Shown here in pieces: positions 39,898 through 51,238 of a stretch of 64,000 bases of DNA. The stretch comes from Lachancea dasiensis (Eukaryota > Ascomycota > Saccharomycetes > Saccharomycetales > Saccharomycetaceae). The position numbers were made by a program, and so were the translations under genes. The notes below the pieces were generated by a model. It was not told the DNA's origin. It made no database searches and saw only the letters and a list, made by a program, of their open reading frames with translations. The stretch's first letter is position 1. Every line of letters begins with the position of its first letter. Location of the stretch: the NCBI GenBank assembly GCA_900074725.1, contig LT598459.1, positions 444,467 to 508,466 on the forward strand, in the 5' to 3' direction.

Positions 39898-41019
39898 TAG
39901 TAGGAAGGAACTGTATCCTCCTGGCGGTGTGGTTTAATATGCCTTCAACTTGAGCGCATCTAGGCTTCTAATGGGAATTTTTGTAGTCGATCAACAATAA
40001 CTAGATACGGTGTGCTATGCCACATACTAACCCACACCATTAACCGAGCGGTAGCCAGCTGGTTACTTTGGGTTCAGAGTATTTAGACTGTTTTATAGAG
40101 CTTATGAGGGCATTGTGTGGTATAGATTGCTTGAATTAGAGGGCAGAACTTTGGTGTATATAAGTATTGAAAGCACTGAAAGCACAGTAGGAATAATACA
40201 TGAGAGGACACATACAGAGGTCAGGGGAATATAACGATACGCGATATCCGCGCCTTTCTTTCCCTCCCAGTCTTGCAATTGGTATCGTTTGAATATTTGA
40301 GCACATCTACTCTTCCTTCAGCAAAATCGAAGGCCACAATCACGAATTAATGCCCCAGACTGGGGCTTTTGGTTAACTGATGTACTCTACTGGAGGCTTG
40401 TAAAAATGTAGCAGATTTGTGCCCCTAGACCTTTAAAGCTATCAATTTTGGGATATCATTCCAATGTTCAGTTCAGTGGCCTCATCTAAGGGCAGTGCGA
40501 GAGCGAAAAAAGATCACTGATAGGACTTTGATTATATGCTCATAGAATTTGAATGCACAAGAGAATCCTATTGTTCGTCTTTTAAGTTTCAATCGAGTTT
40601 GGGGTTCCCGAGCTTGGGATCGAGCTAGATCCTACTCCACCAAGAGCAAAGAAAATGTCTTTAGCACAAAAATCAGCGAGTGAATACGCTAATTCAGTAA
40701 ACACTTTGGCACTTGATCATGATCATGAAGTAGGGTTACAATGAATCTGTTTAGCTTGCACTTGGCATTGATGGCTATGAACACAAGGTATGGGAAAAGG
40801 GCCCCGAAACTTACTCTGGGCCCTTTTAATAGCAGTCTTGCAATAGATGAGCCAACATTTAATACGTCGAATATGTGGTCAGGCTAGTTTAGTTTCAAAA
40901 AGTCTTAGTGTGGGGAGATTGTTATAAGTGACCTGTCACTATGCATTGATTGATTAATTTCGAGTAGCTCGAGATTGAAAGGCCCACCAAACACAATTGA
41001 TAAGAAATTATAAACCAAT
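39898..41019. other. Intergenic region with a palindrome
   Basis: 1.1 kb between divergent UBP8 and FSH2/3. No gene or tRNA is seen. It contains the 10-bp perfect inverted repeat listed at 40795-40827 and the palindromic stretch TGATCATGATCA near 40717. Confidence 0.55.
40795..40827. repeat. Perfect 10-bp inverted repeat (hairpin)
   Basis: AAAAGGGCCC at 40795-40804 and its exact complement GGGCCCTTTT at 40818-40827, loop 13 nt. The stem has six G-C pairs and the right arm ends in four T. It lies about 190 bp upstream of the FSH2/3 start. Confidence 0.8.
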
Positions 41020-41799
41020 ATGGGAGGCAAGATCCTGATGCTTCACGGCTATGCTCAATCTGGTGCCATTTTCTACGCCAAGACTGGTGGCTTCCGTAAA
41101 AACCTAGCTAAGCTTGGCTATGAGCTGTTTTACCCATGCGCACCGAACAAGATATCAGGTGCAGACATCAGGGACATGGATGATATCGCATCTACTTTTA
41201 ACACACAGGCCGGAACAGATGATATATATGGCTGGTGGCTCAAGGACCCTAATGATGAGTACAGGGTCCCTCAGAACACAAAAGACTTCTTACGTGACTA
41301 CATTATTGAGAATGGACCATTTGACGGAATTATTGGATTCAGTCAGGGCGCTGGTTATGCAGGCTACTTATGCACTGATGTCCGCGGGCTGTTGAGCTTA
41401 TCTGAAGAAGAGCAGCCCAATTTCAAGTTTTTTGTAAGTTTCAGTGGCTTTCGAATGGCTCCAAAATGGTTTCAACAACGCTACGAGGACAGCCCGATTA
41501 CCGTTCCTTCCCTACATGTTTTAGGAGAGTTAGACACTGTAGTTGAAAGTAGTAGAGTAATGTGGTTGTATGATTCTTGCTCAGAGAAAAGCAGAACTCT
41601 GTTGAAACATCCAGGAGGGCACTTCGTTCCCAACGGAAAAGGATTTGTCACCAACGTTACTAACTGGCTACAAATGGTGGGCAACAGTGAAGTAACGAAG
41701 CATAAACAATCGGACTCCAATGATATTTCGAAGGACCCCTCCAAACCTGATCTTGACGATGACTTACTGGATATGATAGATGGCCTTGGTAAAGTTTAG
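41020..41799 (+). CDS. FSH3/FSH2: Serine hydrolase of the FSH family
   Basis: Alpha/beta hydrolase related to human OVCA2. 259 residues, nearer FSH3 (266) than FSH2 (223). The triad is visible: Ser108 in GFSQG, Asp172 in LGELDTV and His201 in PGGHFVP. The N terminus KILMLHGYAQS is typical. The C terminus ends in DDDLLDMIDGLGKV. It is probably the single pre-duplication copy of S. cerevisiae FSH2 (YMR222C) and FSH3 (YOR280C), both of which lie in the paired regions this block matches. The natural substrate is unknown. Confidence 0.93.
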   Translation: MGGKILMLHGYAQSGAIFYAKTGGFRKNLAKLGYELFYPCAPNKISGADIRDMDDIASTFNTQAGTDDIYGWWLKDPNDEYRVPQNTKDFLRDYIIENGPFDGIIGFSQGAGYAGYLCTDVRGLLSLSEEEQPNFKFFVSFSGFRMAPKWFQQRYEDSPITVPSLHVLGELDTVVESSRVMWLYDSCSEKSRTLLKHPGGHFVPNGKGFVTNVTNWLQMVGNSEVTKHKQSDSNDISKDPSKPDLDDDLLDMIDGLGKV

Positions 41800-42085
41800 G
41801 AAAACAAAGGTACATAGTTAATTGATAGAAGACAAAACCGACTGAGGCACTCTACATTTCTGCCCACGTACTCATACTACATAGCCCGATGGCAAACGGT
41901 AACCTGTGTCGTTCATCTGAAAGAGTGTACGATCGGCTAATAATTTCACCCTATCAGAATTATAGTTTTATTCTTTTGAGCCTTTATATTGGCTGATAAG
42001 AAAACCAAAAAAAAGCGTGCCCACATCTAGGTATCGAGCATTCCTTTCTTGCCCACCAACCTTCAGCATACACCCTGGAAGTAAG

Positions 42086-43693
42086 ATGGGGAAAGTTTCT
42101 TTGCCCTTAGTACAGGTAATTTGTGCTATCACTTGGTGCTTATTCGCTGCGGGGCCTATTTTCGGTTTTGCAGCTCTGAAACCAATTTTGATAGACCAAG
42201 GAGTCTACGCTGAGCTTTGTCCACACGCAAATATTCCTACCTCGTTAGGTACTTCCACGAATGTGCAGGTTTTGAAAGAGGTGGAAACAGGGCCATGTAC
42301 TGCACAAGATTTGAAACTTAATTTTATGTTCACTGTCGGAGCCGGCACCACCAATATCATAGCTCTGGCGGTTGGCTATGTGTTGGACGTACACGGCCCA
42401 AGGATTTGCGGTTTTATCGGTTCCGCCTTTTTAACCTTAGGAACGTTGAGCCTTGCGTTGAGTGCGAATATCAGAACCTTTGACCCATATCTTGCTGGAT
42501 ATACCCTTTTTGCCATTGGGGGGCCCTTCGTTTTTATTTCCAGTTTTCAACTCGCTAATAGCTTTCCCAAAAAATCTGGAACTATCTTGGCTCTGCTAAC
42601 GGGAGCGTTTGACTCATCTTCAGCACTATTTTTCTTCTACCGGTTGTTTTATCAAAACTGGACACCGAATTTAACGCTCGAAAAGTTCTTCACGGGCTAC
42701 TTAATCGTTCCAGCCTTTATCTTACTATGTCAAATATTCATTATGCCTAAGGAATCCTACAAAACTCTCGGAGCTGTTGAGAAATTAGAAGTTGAAGGAC
42801 TTGACATGGATGGAAATTTGCCGGCTGGTGAGGATGGCTCCCGCATTATTCCAGATGAGACAGAAAGGCAATCCTTACTTTCAAATCCTTCTTCTGGAAT
42901 TCGCCCTGTCCTATCTGCCAACTCTCGTAGGAAATCTGTCTGGGAAAACTACGTGGAGGCCAAACTCGAGAAAAAAACGAGGGGCATATTTGGTGCAATG
43001 CACGGACGTTCTGCTTCCGAACAGATCAAGAGCCCTTGGTTCATGCTAATGCTGATGTTTGTCGTTATTTGCATGCTCAGAATTAATTACTTCGTGGCGA
43101 CTGTCAGGTCGCAGGAGGAGTACTTATTGGATGATGCTGCTTTGGCTCTAAAGGTTAATGCGATATTCGATGTGGCCTTGCCTTTGGGAGGTATTATATC
43201 CATTCCTTTTATTGGAATGGTTTTAGACCATTGTTCGACATTGACGGCTTTACTTATTGTATCGTCTATTTCTATCCTTATTGGCTTCCTCGGCCTCATT
43301 CCCTCACTGGTTCTCAATTTGCTTGGGATCTTTCTGTTAGTCGCTTACAGGCCATTCTACTACACTGTCGTTTCTGACTATTGTGCCAAAGTCTTTGGCT
43401 TTGACACGTTCGGAACCGTCTACGGTTTACTGATGTGCCTATCCGGCGTATGCAACATGGGCCAAAGTTTATTGGACAATCTCACTCACACTACCTTCCA
43501 GATGAATCCAACCCCAGTTAATTCCATCCTGGTAACGTTGACGGTCATCGCCTCCTCTGTATTGGTTTACTTCACCTATTGGCAAAGTAAGGTTAGGGAG
43601 GAGAAGATGCTGGTTCTTCAACAAGCTTCAGAAACAACAGGTAACTCACCCGATACCAACTTAGATCAAAGTGGTCAGTACGGCAGTGTTTGA
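42086..43693 (+). CDS. FMP42: Major-facilitator-type vacuolar membrane protein Fmp42
   Basis: Multi-span membrane transporter-like protein; the S. cerevisiae ortholog YMR221C is reported at the vacuole and in mitochondrial preparations. 535 residues from the ATG at 42086, chosen because it leads directly into span 1 (VICAITWCLFAAGPIFGFAA). About 12 spans with a long central loop (residues 235-315) that contains the conserved DETERQSLL and RRKSVWE motifs. Conserved stretches are QDLKLNF, FQLANSFPKKSGT, YRPFYYTVVSDY and FGTVYGLL. Substrate unknown; an amino acid is a family guess only. Confidence 0.92.
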   Translation: MGKVSLPLVQVICAITWCLFAAGPIFGFAALKPILIDQGVYAELCPHANIPTSLGTSTNVQVLKEVETGPCTAQDLKLNFMFTVGAGTTNIIALAVGYVLDVHGPRICGFIGSAFLTLGTLSLALSANIRTFDPYLAGYTLFAIGGPFVFISSFQLANSFPKKSGTILALLTGAFDSSSALFFFYRLFYQNWTPNLTLEKFFTGYLIVPAFILLCQIFIMPKESYKTLGAVEKLEVEGLDMDGNLPAGEDGSRIIPDETERQSLLSNPSSGIRPVLSANSRRKSVWENYVEAKLEKKTRGIFGAMHGRSASEQIKSPWFMLMLMFVVICMLRINYFVATVRSQEEYLLDDAALALKVNAIFDVALPLGGIISIPFIGMVLDHCSTLTALLIVSSISILIGFLGLIPSLVLNLLGIFLLVAYRPFYYTVVSDYCAKVFGFDTFGTVYGLLMCLSGVCNMGQSLLDNLTHTTFQMNPTPVNSILVTLTVIASSVLVYFTYWQSKVREEKMLVLQQASETTGNSPDTNLDQSGQYGSV

Positions 43694-43913
43694 ATAGTTT
43701 TTAAATAGAAACAAAGCACTAATGCTTAAGACTTTAAACATAAGATGTCACTTCGTTCAAATTGTGACACGATATTGAATAAACAAAAATTTTGATTAAC
43801 TGCATACTGTCAAATAGACAAAAAGAGACCCATCTTGAAATAAAGACACCCCCTCATAACGGCCATTCACATTTGAGAGTGGTCAATAAATATAAGGAAT
43901 CACGATTATTGCT

Positions 43914-44903
43914 ATGAGCTTGTCTAATGCCTATGAAGAACCAGTTGGGACCATAAACAATTCATTAAAGAGGGAGTCTGTTGACATAGGAATTCCTAAC
44001 GAACTGTTAGAGCCTGAAGAATGGGAAAACATGCCCGAAAACTCAGAATTACAAGACGCAATGAAAAGCTTAGAATTGAGCATAGAACGTAAAATGATTA
44101 TTAACAAGAAACGAAGGCTACAAATTTTCGAGGAAAGCAGGGATATCAAAAATTCCATCAAATATTTGGAATTCGAGTCTTATGACGAATATTTTACGTT
44201 GAGAAAGTTCAAAAGGGGAATCTCAGCTAGCGGAAAAGTTGGGTCTGATGACGGCAGGTTTAAAAGTACAGGAATATATTATGAGAAGATTTCAAGAAGC
44301 GGGCCAGGAGACAACAAGGGCGACAGGGACGCCAATTACATAGACAATGACGACGATAATCTGAGGAAAACTTCTACTGGAAAGAGACGAACTACTCGGT
44401 CACAAGTTTCTAAGGTAAAGCAAGAGTTTACAGATCCGGTCCTGTTGGCACGAAGCCAAACGAAATCGTCACCTACCTTTTTCGACACCACCATATCGGT
44501 GGGTAGCATCATTCCATCAGATAATACCGATAGTAATATAAGACGGTCCTCGCGGCTTTCCCAGAGGGAAAGGGATATCTTGGAAAGAAAAGCCAAGAGA
44601 CTGGAAGAAAAAGAGCCGGCTGACGCATCACTCAACATTTCAGATCTGTTCGAGTCAATAGTACCAAAGGTCGTAGAGCCCGTCCGGCGCTCAGACTGGC
44701 TGTTACCCAACAAAAATCGCTTTTTACCGGAGAAATTCGCTCCAGTGAAACATACACCCGAACAAATTAAAATCAATGACTTGATCCACAATAGCAAGAT
44801 CCGTAAAATCATGAAGCGGTTTAAGGGAGGTTTGGCTGGTGTAAGGAAAAAGGATTGGGACTACGGTTCAGTACCAAATCAACCGGGGAAGATAAGTGCA
44901 TGA
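43914..44903 (+). CDS. RFM1: Sum1-Hst1 repressor linker Rfm1
   Basis: Specificity factor that tethers the deacetylase Hst1 to the DNA-binding repressor Sum1, silencing middle-sporulation genes. 329 residues (S. cerevisiae 310, YOR279C). No catalytic domain. Family-like parts are a charged N-terminal coiled coil (LQDAMKSLELSIERKMI), RRSSRLSQRERDIL near residue 210 and a basic C terminus RKIMKRFKGGLAGVRKKDWD. Position between FMP42 and ERG8 agrees with the paired chr XIII/XV order. Confidence 0.85.
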   Translation: MSLSNAYEEPVGTINNSLKRESVDIGIPNELLEPEEWENMPENSELQDAMKSLELSIERKMIINKKRRLQIFEESRDIKNSIKYLEFESYDEYFTLRKFKRGISASGKVGSDDGRFKSTGIYYEKISRSGPGDNKGDRDANYIDNDDDNLRKTSTGKRRTTRSQVSKVKQEFTDPVLLARSQTKSSPTFFDTTISVGSIIPSDNTDSNIRRSSRLSQRERDILERKAKRLEEKEPADASLNISDLFESIVPKVVEPVRRSDWLLPNKNRFLPEKFAPVKHTPEQIKINDLIHNSKIRKIMKRFKGGLAGVRKKDWDYGSVPNQPGKISA

Positions 44904-44959
44904 CCAATTGACTACATACTTTTGCGTATATAATTCATGAGGCGTTCATAAAGCGCGCT

Positions 44960-46297
44960 TCATCGTAGTCCTTTGTAATATAACGGGGCTTCTTCCTTCA
45001 AGCCAAAGTTCTCTTGATGCAAATCTAACCATGCAACACAAGAAAATGTGTCGTTGTTAGAAGTTTGCTTAACAATATCAGTCCCGTCTGATAATAAAAG
45101 ACAAATGGCGTCGTGCCCCCCTGCGCCTGGGACCACACCCGTGATCACTCCTTTTAGGTTCGAGCAGCTATTCAGCAGCTTGGTCTGTGCAGGCGGTTCC
45201 ACATCAGCGCCAGACTCACTCGTTATAACTTGTAAATTACTCCTAATTTTATTGACTGCTGCCTCAATTTGAGCGATTTCAGGGATTTCCTTTGTGTTTG
45301 AATCTGATTCCACAGCTTCCAAAAGCCTTTCGTACCGACTTGGATCCTGCTGTGAAAGGGTGGATAGTTTTTCGATACCGTCAATGAATCGAAGGTTGCC
45401 CTCGTTAATTTCTTGATAAATTCCTAAACTCTTAGGATAGTTGGATTCATACCAGGCTCTAACCTTGGCCACGAGTTTCGTGGTCTCTGACCCACTATTA
45501 ACATCCCCCATCATTAAGCGAATGCCCCTCGGCAAGGTGATATTGTCGTGGGTAAACTCCCATTGCATGTCAATAATGTGACGCAATGACTGGGCGTATA
45601 TAGAAGGCTGGTCAGTGGGAAGGTTTTCTATCAGCTTGGGGTCAAATCTCTGATAGATAATGGAGCCAAAAACTGCGGCCGCAACGTCGAATCCACTACC
45701 GACTTTACCTTGCGCCTGGCAGTGCGCTACTTGTGCCAGGTTGTGTACAGTGCTTTTGTCCAAGTCAGACGTTGCATCAAATTCTGAACGGAACGCATAA
45801 AGTAAGGAAGCAGTTAATACAACTACCAAACCAGCCGAGGACCCGAGCCCTGTTTTAGGAACCTCAGTGATCGTGCGGTTGTGAAAGCGAAACTGCCTGA
45901 AATGGTTGCGCTTGATCAGACTATCGCCTTCAGAATGATAGCCCGCATCCGAGAAAAGCTCAATAACAAGGTCCACCATTTTCTGAACGTCTGGCTGGCA
46001 ATAATTGACCATAACCTCGAGTGCCCTCTCTGCGAATGGATTCACACGCCCGTTGATTTCCGAAATTTCGTACTTCGACGAGTGGGATACCCGATAATTC
46101 CACTCGTCGCAATTGAATTGTGCGCTCACGATTCTGACCATGAACCAATTTTCGCCACTACTCTTTGTCTCCGCCACGACAGCGTGCATTCGTGCTGACA
46201 GGGCCACGACATATGATCGATATTGGGGATCTAACACTAGATAACCACCAGCCAATAAAGCCTTGCCAGGAGCACTAAATGCCCGTTCCTTCAACAT
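44960..46297 (-). CDS. ERG8: Phosphomevalonate kinase
   Basis: GHMP kinase of the mevalonate pathway; makes diphosphomevalonate. 445 residues (S. cerevisiae 451). The start at 46297 gives [20 protein letters not shown], matching [20 protein letters not shown]. ATP-binding GLGSSAGL is at 150-157, and the later GHMP motif is [12 protein letters not shown] near residue 390. The invariant [20 protein letters not shown] is present. Second ergosterol-pathway gene in the window, not linked to ERG26. Confidence 0.97.
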   Translation of the reverse strand: [445 protein letters not shown]

Positions 46298-46519
46298 CAA
46301 GCTATTTCCGCGAGCTGAGTACCTTTTTCTGTTTTCCGGATTCCTTTTTCGAAGATACTTCTATGTATAGTTTATCCAACATTAAAATTTCGTCTGCCTA
46401 ACAACAATCGCTAATAAATGAATAATGATTATATATCATCAACAACAGATGGTCTCTTATCCTCTACTCGCAATTATCTTGCGCATGTAATCTACAAAAC
46501 TAGCCTTCTTCAATCCATA

Positions 46520-49500
46520 TCACCTTCGTATACGGCCTTGTCGCCCTTTTCGGCTTAGTCGTGTGCGGACTCTACGTCTCGAAAGCGCATTCGGTATTAT
46601 TGGAGACTCGTAGTCATCAGATTCGGAGCTTCTTGAACTTTCATTGTCGGATGAAGAGCTTAGCTCATAAGCAGCCACATTTTCTAAGGTTTTTAAATGG
46701 TCATTATCAGTAGTTTGCAAGACAGAAGTGGTTTCACAGTTAATTTTTTGGCCATCATTGCTCGACACGGTTGTGGATGTGGACGAACTACCAGACGAAG
46801 CGCCTGACGGCGGGTTCTGAAAGTGGTTTAAAAGTTGAGGACTAACTGATGCGTCTGACAGGCTTGCCGGCGCTTTGTTTTCAACATCTTCTGAGACTGC
46901 CCTGTCCAAGCATTCGAGGGAGTGTTGTCGGTCTTCCTCGTTAGAATCGTGGGATCTAACAACTTTCAGGTTATCAGTTGATATCACTCCAGTATCTGGA
47001 AGATCACTAAATCCCTCAAAGGTCCTGTCAGAGTCCTCAGAGAGTGCGAACGATTGATCCTCGGTTGATGTACTTTGGTCGGAATCTTCACTCTGACTAT
47101 CCTCTTCAAAGCTTGGGAGTGTGCTCGATTCACCGGAAGTATTATCATCGCTACTATCAACGTTGTCCACGCTGCTTTCGCTGTCCAAGTCCATTTGCTC
47201 CACGATGAGTCGTAAATTATCATTGTACCTCTTGGTTTTCAAATAGCGTAGTTCGTTTAAAATTCCGACTGTGACACGATTGCCAGCAGAGCGGGTTGCT
47301 CTTTTTAAACTGGCTTTTGCATCAACAGCCAGATGCAAAGAATCGTAAAATAAATCCTTCTGCAAATTCTTGACCTTTTCTCCAAATAAGTTAGACAAGC
47401 GAGGAAGGTATGCTAAAGGCTGAAATCGACTTCGAGTACCAGAAAAATGTTTTTCGGTTCTAGAAGCGTCGCCAGATTTTAAATCTAAAGCATCGCGAAC
47501 TTTGGTGACAAAGCTCTTTTTTTATTAGGAGTGTCCTCAGTGTTCTCACTTGCGATCTTCCTCTTTAGAGAAGAGCTGGATGCCGAGAGTTTCCCAACAG
47601 TTCCAGATTCTGATATGTGACCAAGATTGTTGCCCGTGTAATCATCATGATTTACAAGTACCTCATCAAAAGCGTCAATGAGTTTTAGCCCGTCCTCTAA
47701 TGATGTTGATCCAGTCTCATCATCATGCACCGAAATCTCCTCAGCAGTAGACAAACTAAAAAATTGATCATTCTCGCTTTCCGGAAATATGACTACTGGT
47801 TGACTGTCGATGGCACCGCACATGGAGTTGTCTCGATCGTCGTAAATCTCTTGAATCTCCACCGACTGAGCTTTCTCTCTGTGTTCACAGGTTTGAGATG
47901 GAGACTTATCCCTGGATGTTTCCCTAACGAGATTTTGACTGAGAGGCCAACAAGTCTTGAGATCGACTTCGCTATTTTTGTCACCCTTACTCATTAGCTC
48001 ACTCAGTACAGTAGGGGCGACGAGCACCCGAGGAACCGGAGAGTGCACTGGCGTATTGTATGTCGAGACTTCAATGGCGCTAGATATGTTAGTTTCAGCA
48101 GTTAGATCATTGGATGGTGACATACTGACGCGTTGCTGCTTAGCATCGCTTTCTGGCAAAGGGCCGACAGAAATTTCAGTAGAGGAATCTTTTTTCACAG
48201 ACAGATCACGAATTTCCATGATTGAATTATCACCCACAGTGCCAATGGGCTGGAAGTTCATTGACTGGACAGACTTTTCTATATTGTGATCTAGGTCTTC
48301 ATTTTCAATCTCAAGATTGGGAGGTACCTTTATTGGAATGAATAACTCAGGCTGACCGCTGCTATCATCTTCAAAAACTCTTTTATCTTCGACTGGTACA
48401 GAGGTATCCTCGATTGGTGACTGTTCAACATAAATTTTTTTCGTTTGTGCAATGTTGTGTTGATTTGATACTGCCTCTTCCTCAGATGGTGGTCTTCGTG
48501 GGCCCTTTGGACCAGACTCTGAACAGCCTCTTTCAGGCTGTTCATAATTCCTTATGACCTTCATTACTTCTTCAAGTTTTTGGAAATCATTTTCCTGAAC
48601 GTTCGCGGGAAAAGGAATAGCGCCAAAAGGAGATATATACTCTTCATCTTTTGACTGAGTTGTTTCTAAAAGATTTTCCTCCTCCGAATCTGTATACTGA
48701 GCTTCAGAGTACAAAAGCTTATACCTGGTGTTGGAAAACGTGTCACCAGATAACGGGGTTTCAGTATCGAGGGCGGTGAGGATTGAATGTTCAAATGTAT
48801 CGTTATTACACGAAAAGAAAGTCGTGTCTTCCGTAACAAGAGCCAGTTTTTCATGATCTATAGATGTCAAATCAGGATAAATCTCAGTTGAGACATTACC
48901 GAGGCGCCCTTCTGGTTGACCATCAGCCTCCTTGGCACTCAAGTTAACCCCATTCAATTCTTGGGATGCATTTTCATTAGCAGTGGGATTATGTTCTTCT
49001 GGCTCAATAGGTTCACCGCTAGCTTGAAAATTCTCTTCAACGGAATCATCTGGATGGTGCAAAGCTGCTCCAGAGTTGCTCCGCTCATCGCTGAATGATA
49101 AATTATCTTGGTCCGAAGTGCGCTCTTTATCTGCTATAACTCCTGAAGAGCCCTCTGCCTTTTGTACACAATGCTCCTTCATGAACTCTTTGGAAGCGCG
49201 GGCATATTCAAGTTTGTCTCCCTCAGAAACCACTTGATCGTAGCACCTCTCTTCATTAGATTCATATAACTCTTCGACGTCTCTGGGAGACAGAGAAGAG
49301 CAACTTTTGATGGCATCATTCCTTAGTTCCAAGGGCTGTAAGTCTGTTAAATTAAGGACAGCTCTTTGCGCGATAGTTTGTAGATTGATATGATCGCCAA
49401 CTTCGTCATCGCTCGATGGTTGACGACCATCTTTGGAATTATTTGACACAGAAGGTCCACACACTCCTTTCATAACATGAGCTTCAGCACTTTGGTTAGC

Positions 49501-51069
49501 GACCTTATCTCGCGCTCTTAGTTCACCGTCAATGTCTGCTGTTTCTTCCTGCACAGGAAAAATTTCATAACCTTGAGTATTATGCCCGCCAGTTGCCTCG
49601 CCAGTTGCCTCACCAGTCATTTCAAGGCTACCAGGATGATCGCTACTAGCAAGATCAATTTGTCCACGAATCCCTTCTTCTTCAAAAGCGCGAGTATTAC
49701 GGCGAATACCACCTGACCTTATTTCTTCACAAGCCCGGTTGATCTCTTGCTGATTGTCTATTGCTCCATTGCGTACCTCATCACTCTCGAATGTATTTTC
49801 AATTTTATCTTCGTCGTCACTCTCAGCAGCACGCCCACGTTTGGCTATGTCCCTATTGTCATCGAGGACTTCGCTTTCGGAGATGTCTTCGCTATTAGCA
49901 CCAATTTCAGCTAAGTCCCCACTTTCAGCTAAGTCCCCACTTTCAGCTAAGTCCTCACTTTCAGCTAAGTCCCCACTTTCAGCTAAGCCCTCACTTTCAG
50001 CTAAGTCCTCACTTTCAGCTAAGTCCTCACTTTCAGCTAAGTCCTCACTTTCAGCTAAGTCCTCACTTTCAGCTAAGTCCTCACTTTCAGCTAAGTCCTC
50101 ACTTTCAGCTAAGTCCTCACTTTCAGCAACAACCTCGATTTCGGCCGGGTCTTCACTTTCACCTTCCGCGAAGTTTTCATTCTCGATAGAATCTTCAAAA
50201 TCGTAACTTTTTCCCTCAGAACTACATTCTTCTCCACTTTCTATACTCTCCATATCTTTACCATCTCCTGTTTGTTCGTCAGTAGCGTCAAAGTTCATAG
50301 CATTATTATTGCCCGAATAATCATAATGTCGATCACTGTCACTTTCATTCATGCCTGCTGTAACCAACTTAGTAGGAAGAAAGGAAGGTGACTTTATATC
50401 ACCCTCATCATCGCTGAGTAGAATGACCTGGCCATCGTCGTAGCCATCGTCACTCTCATTACGATCATCACCCTTCGATTCAACCTCGACAGAACTGTCC
50501 CCACTTGAGAAAGCTTCTTCAAGCTCACTCTCTGCCGACTCCTCTTCCAAACTTTCGGATTCCCTTCGAGATGTAGCAAGGTCTGTGAATGCGAGACTAT
50601 TGTTCATTGTATCGTCGAAGTTTTTGAATGACGTATCGGTGCCATAGCGTGGGGAGCCTGTCGTACTCATTTCATCGGCATTTGAGGAAGCCACAAAATC
50701 ATCAAGAGGTTCAGGTTCTTCCAAGAGCGTGTTAACGTAAGTTTCGCGTATCTGAGCTTTTGCCCTACTTTTGTCCAAATTTTCCCGGAACCTAAGATCT
50801 TCTTCATGAACGGACTTCAACAGACTTTTCCCCCTTAAAATGAAAGTTTGAGCCCAATCCAATGTGCGTGAAGTATCCGAGCTGGCAGAAGACGTAGTAA
50901 TACACTTTATAGGATGTTGTTTCTGCGTGAGATGGCTTTTTGAGGGACCCCGCCTTCTCAACAGAGAGTTAAATTTGACGTAGCGTTTTCTGGGGGCATT
51001 GGATCCCTGAAAACTGCCCCTTCCATTCTGTTGGATAGGAGATAAAGAATCCTCCTTCCCAGTCTCCAT
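46520..51069 (-). CDS. ESC1: Nuclear-periphery silencing protein Esc1, with apparent frameshift
   Basis: Large acidic protein that in S. cerevisiae anchors telomeres and silent chromatin at the inner nuclear membrane through Sir4 and Yku. The frame from 51069 stops at 47485, and a second frame runs 47398-46520. They join if one A is added to the seven-A run at 47517-47523 (T on the plus strand): NKKKSFVTKVRDALDL then runs through RLSNLFGEKVKNLQ without a stop. The whole would be about 1516 residues (S. cerevisiae 1658). A tandem hexapeptide array LAESED lies near residues 315-390. Identification rests on position (between ERG8 and TRS130, as YMR219W), size and acidity, with modest sequence likeness. 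Confidence 0.8.
49905..50128 (-). repeat. 18-bp tandem array coding LAESED repeats in ESC1
   Basis: Twelve to thirteen copies of an 18-bp unit (plus strand TTCAGCTAAGTCCTCACT) in perfect register, coding Leu-Ala-Glu-Ser-Glu/Gly-Asp. Units in the middle are identical; variants (CCCCAC, GCCCTC) lie toward the low-coordinate end. Length in whole codons keeps the frame. Such arrays expand and shrink readily. Confidence 0.95.
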
Positions 51070-51238
51070 AATGCCTGAGAATATGGCTGAATCCAAATCT
51101 GGAATGCCGGTTTTTTTCTGTGAAAGTAACCTGCAGCCGACCCGCCATATAAATAATATTTATATTATTTATTATTTGAATAAACATGTTGGCGATGAGA
51201 CGGCAAGGCCAGTACATCTGCCAGTATTTGATGGAACT

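Noticed and set aside
49754-50206. 150-codon plus-strand frame of Ser-Ala-Lys-rich repeats
   Set aside because: It is the reverse strand of the LAESED array in ESC1; the repeat keeps the antisense frame open by itself.
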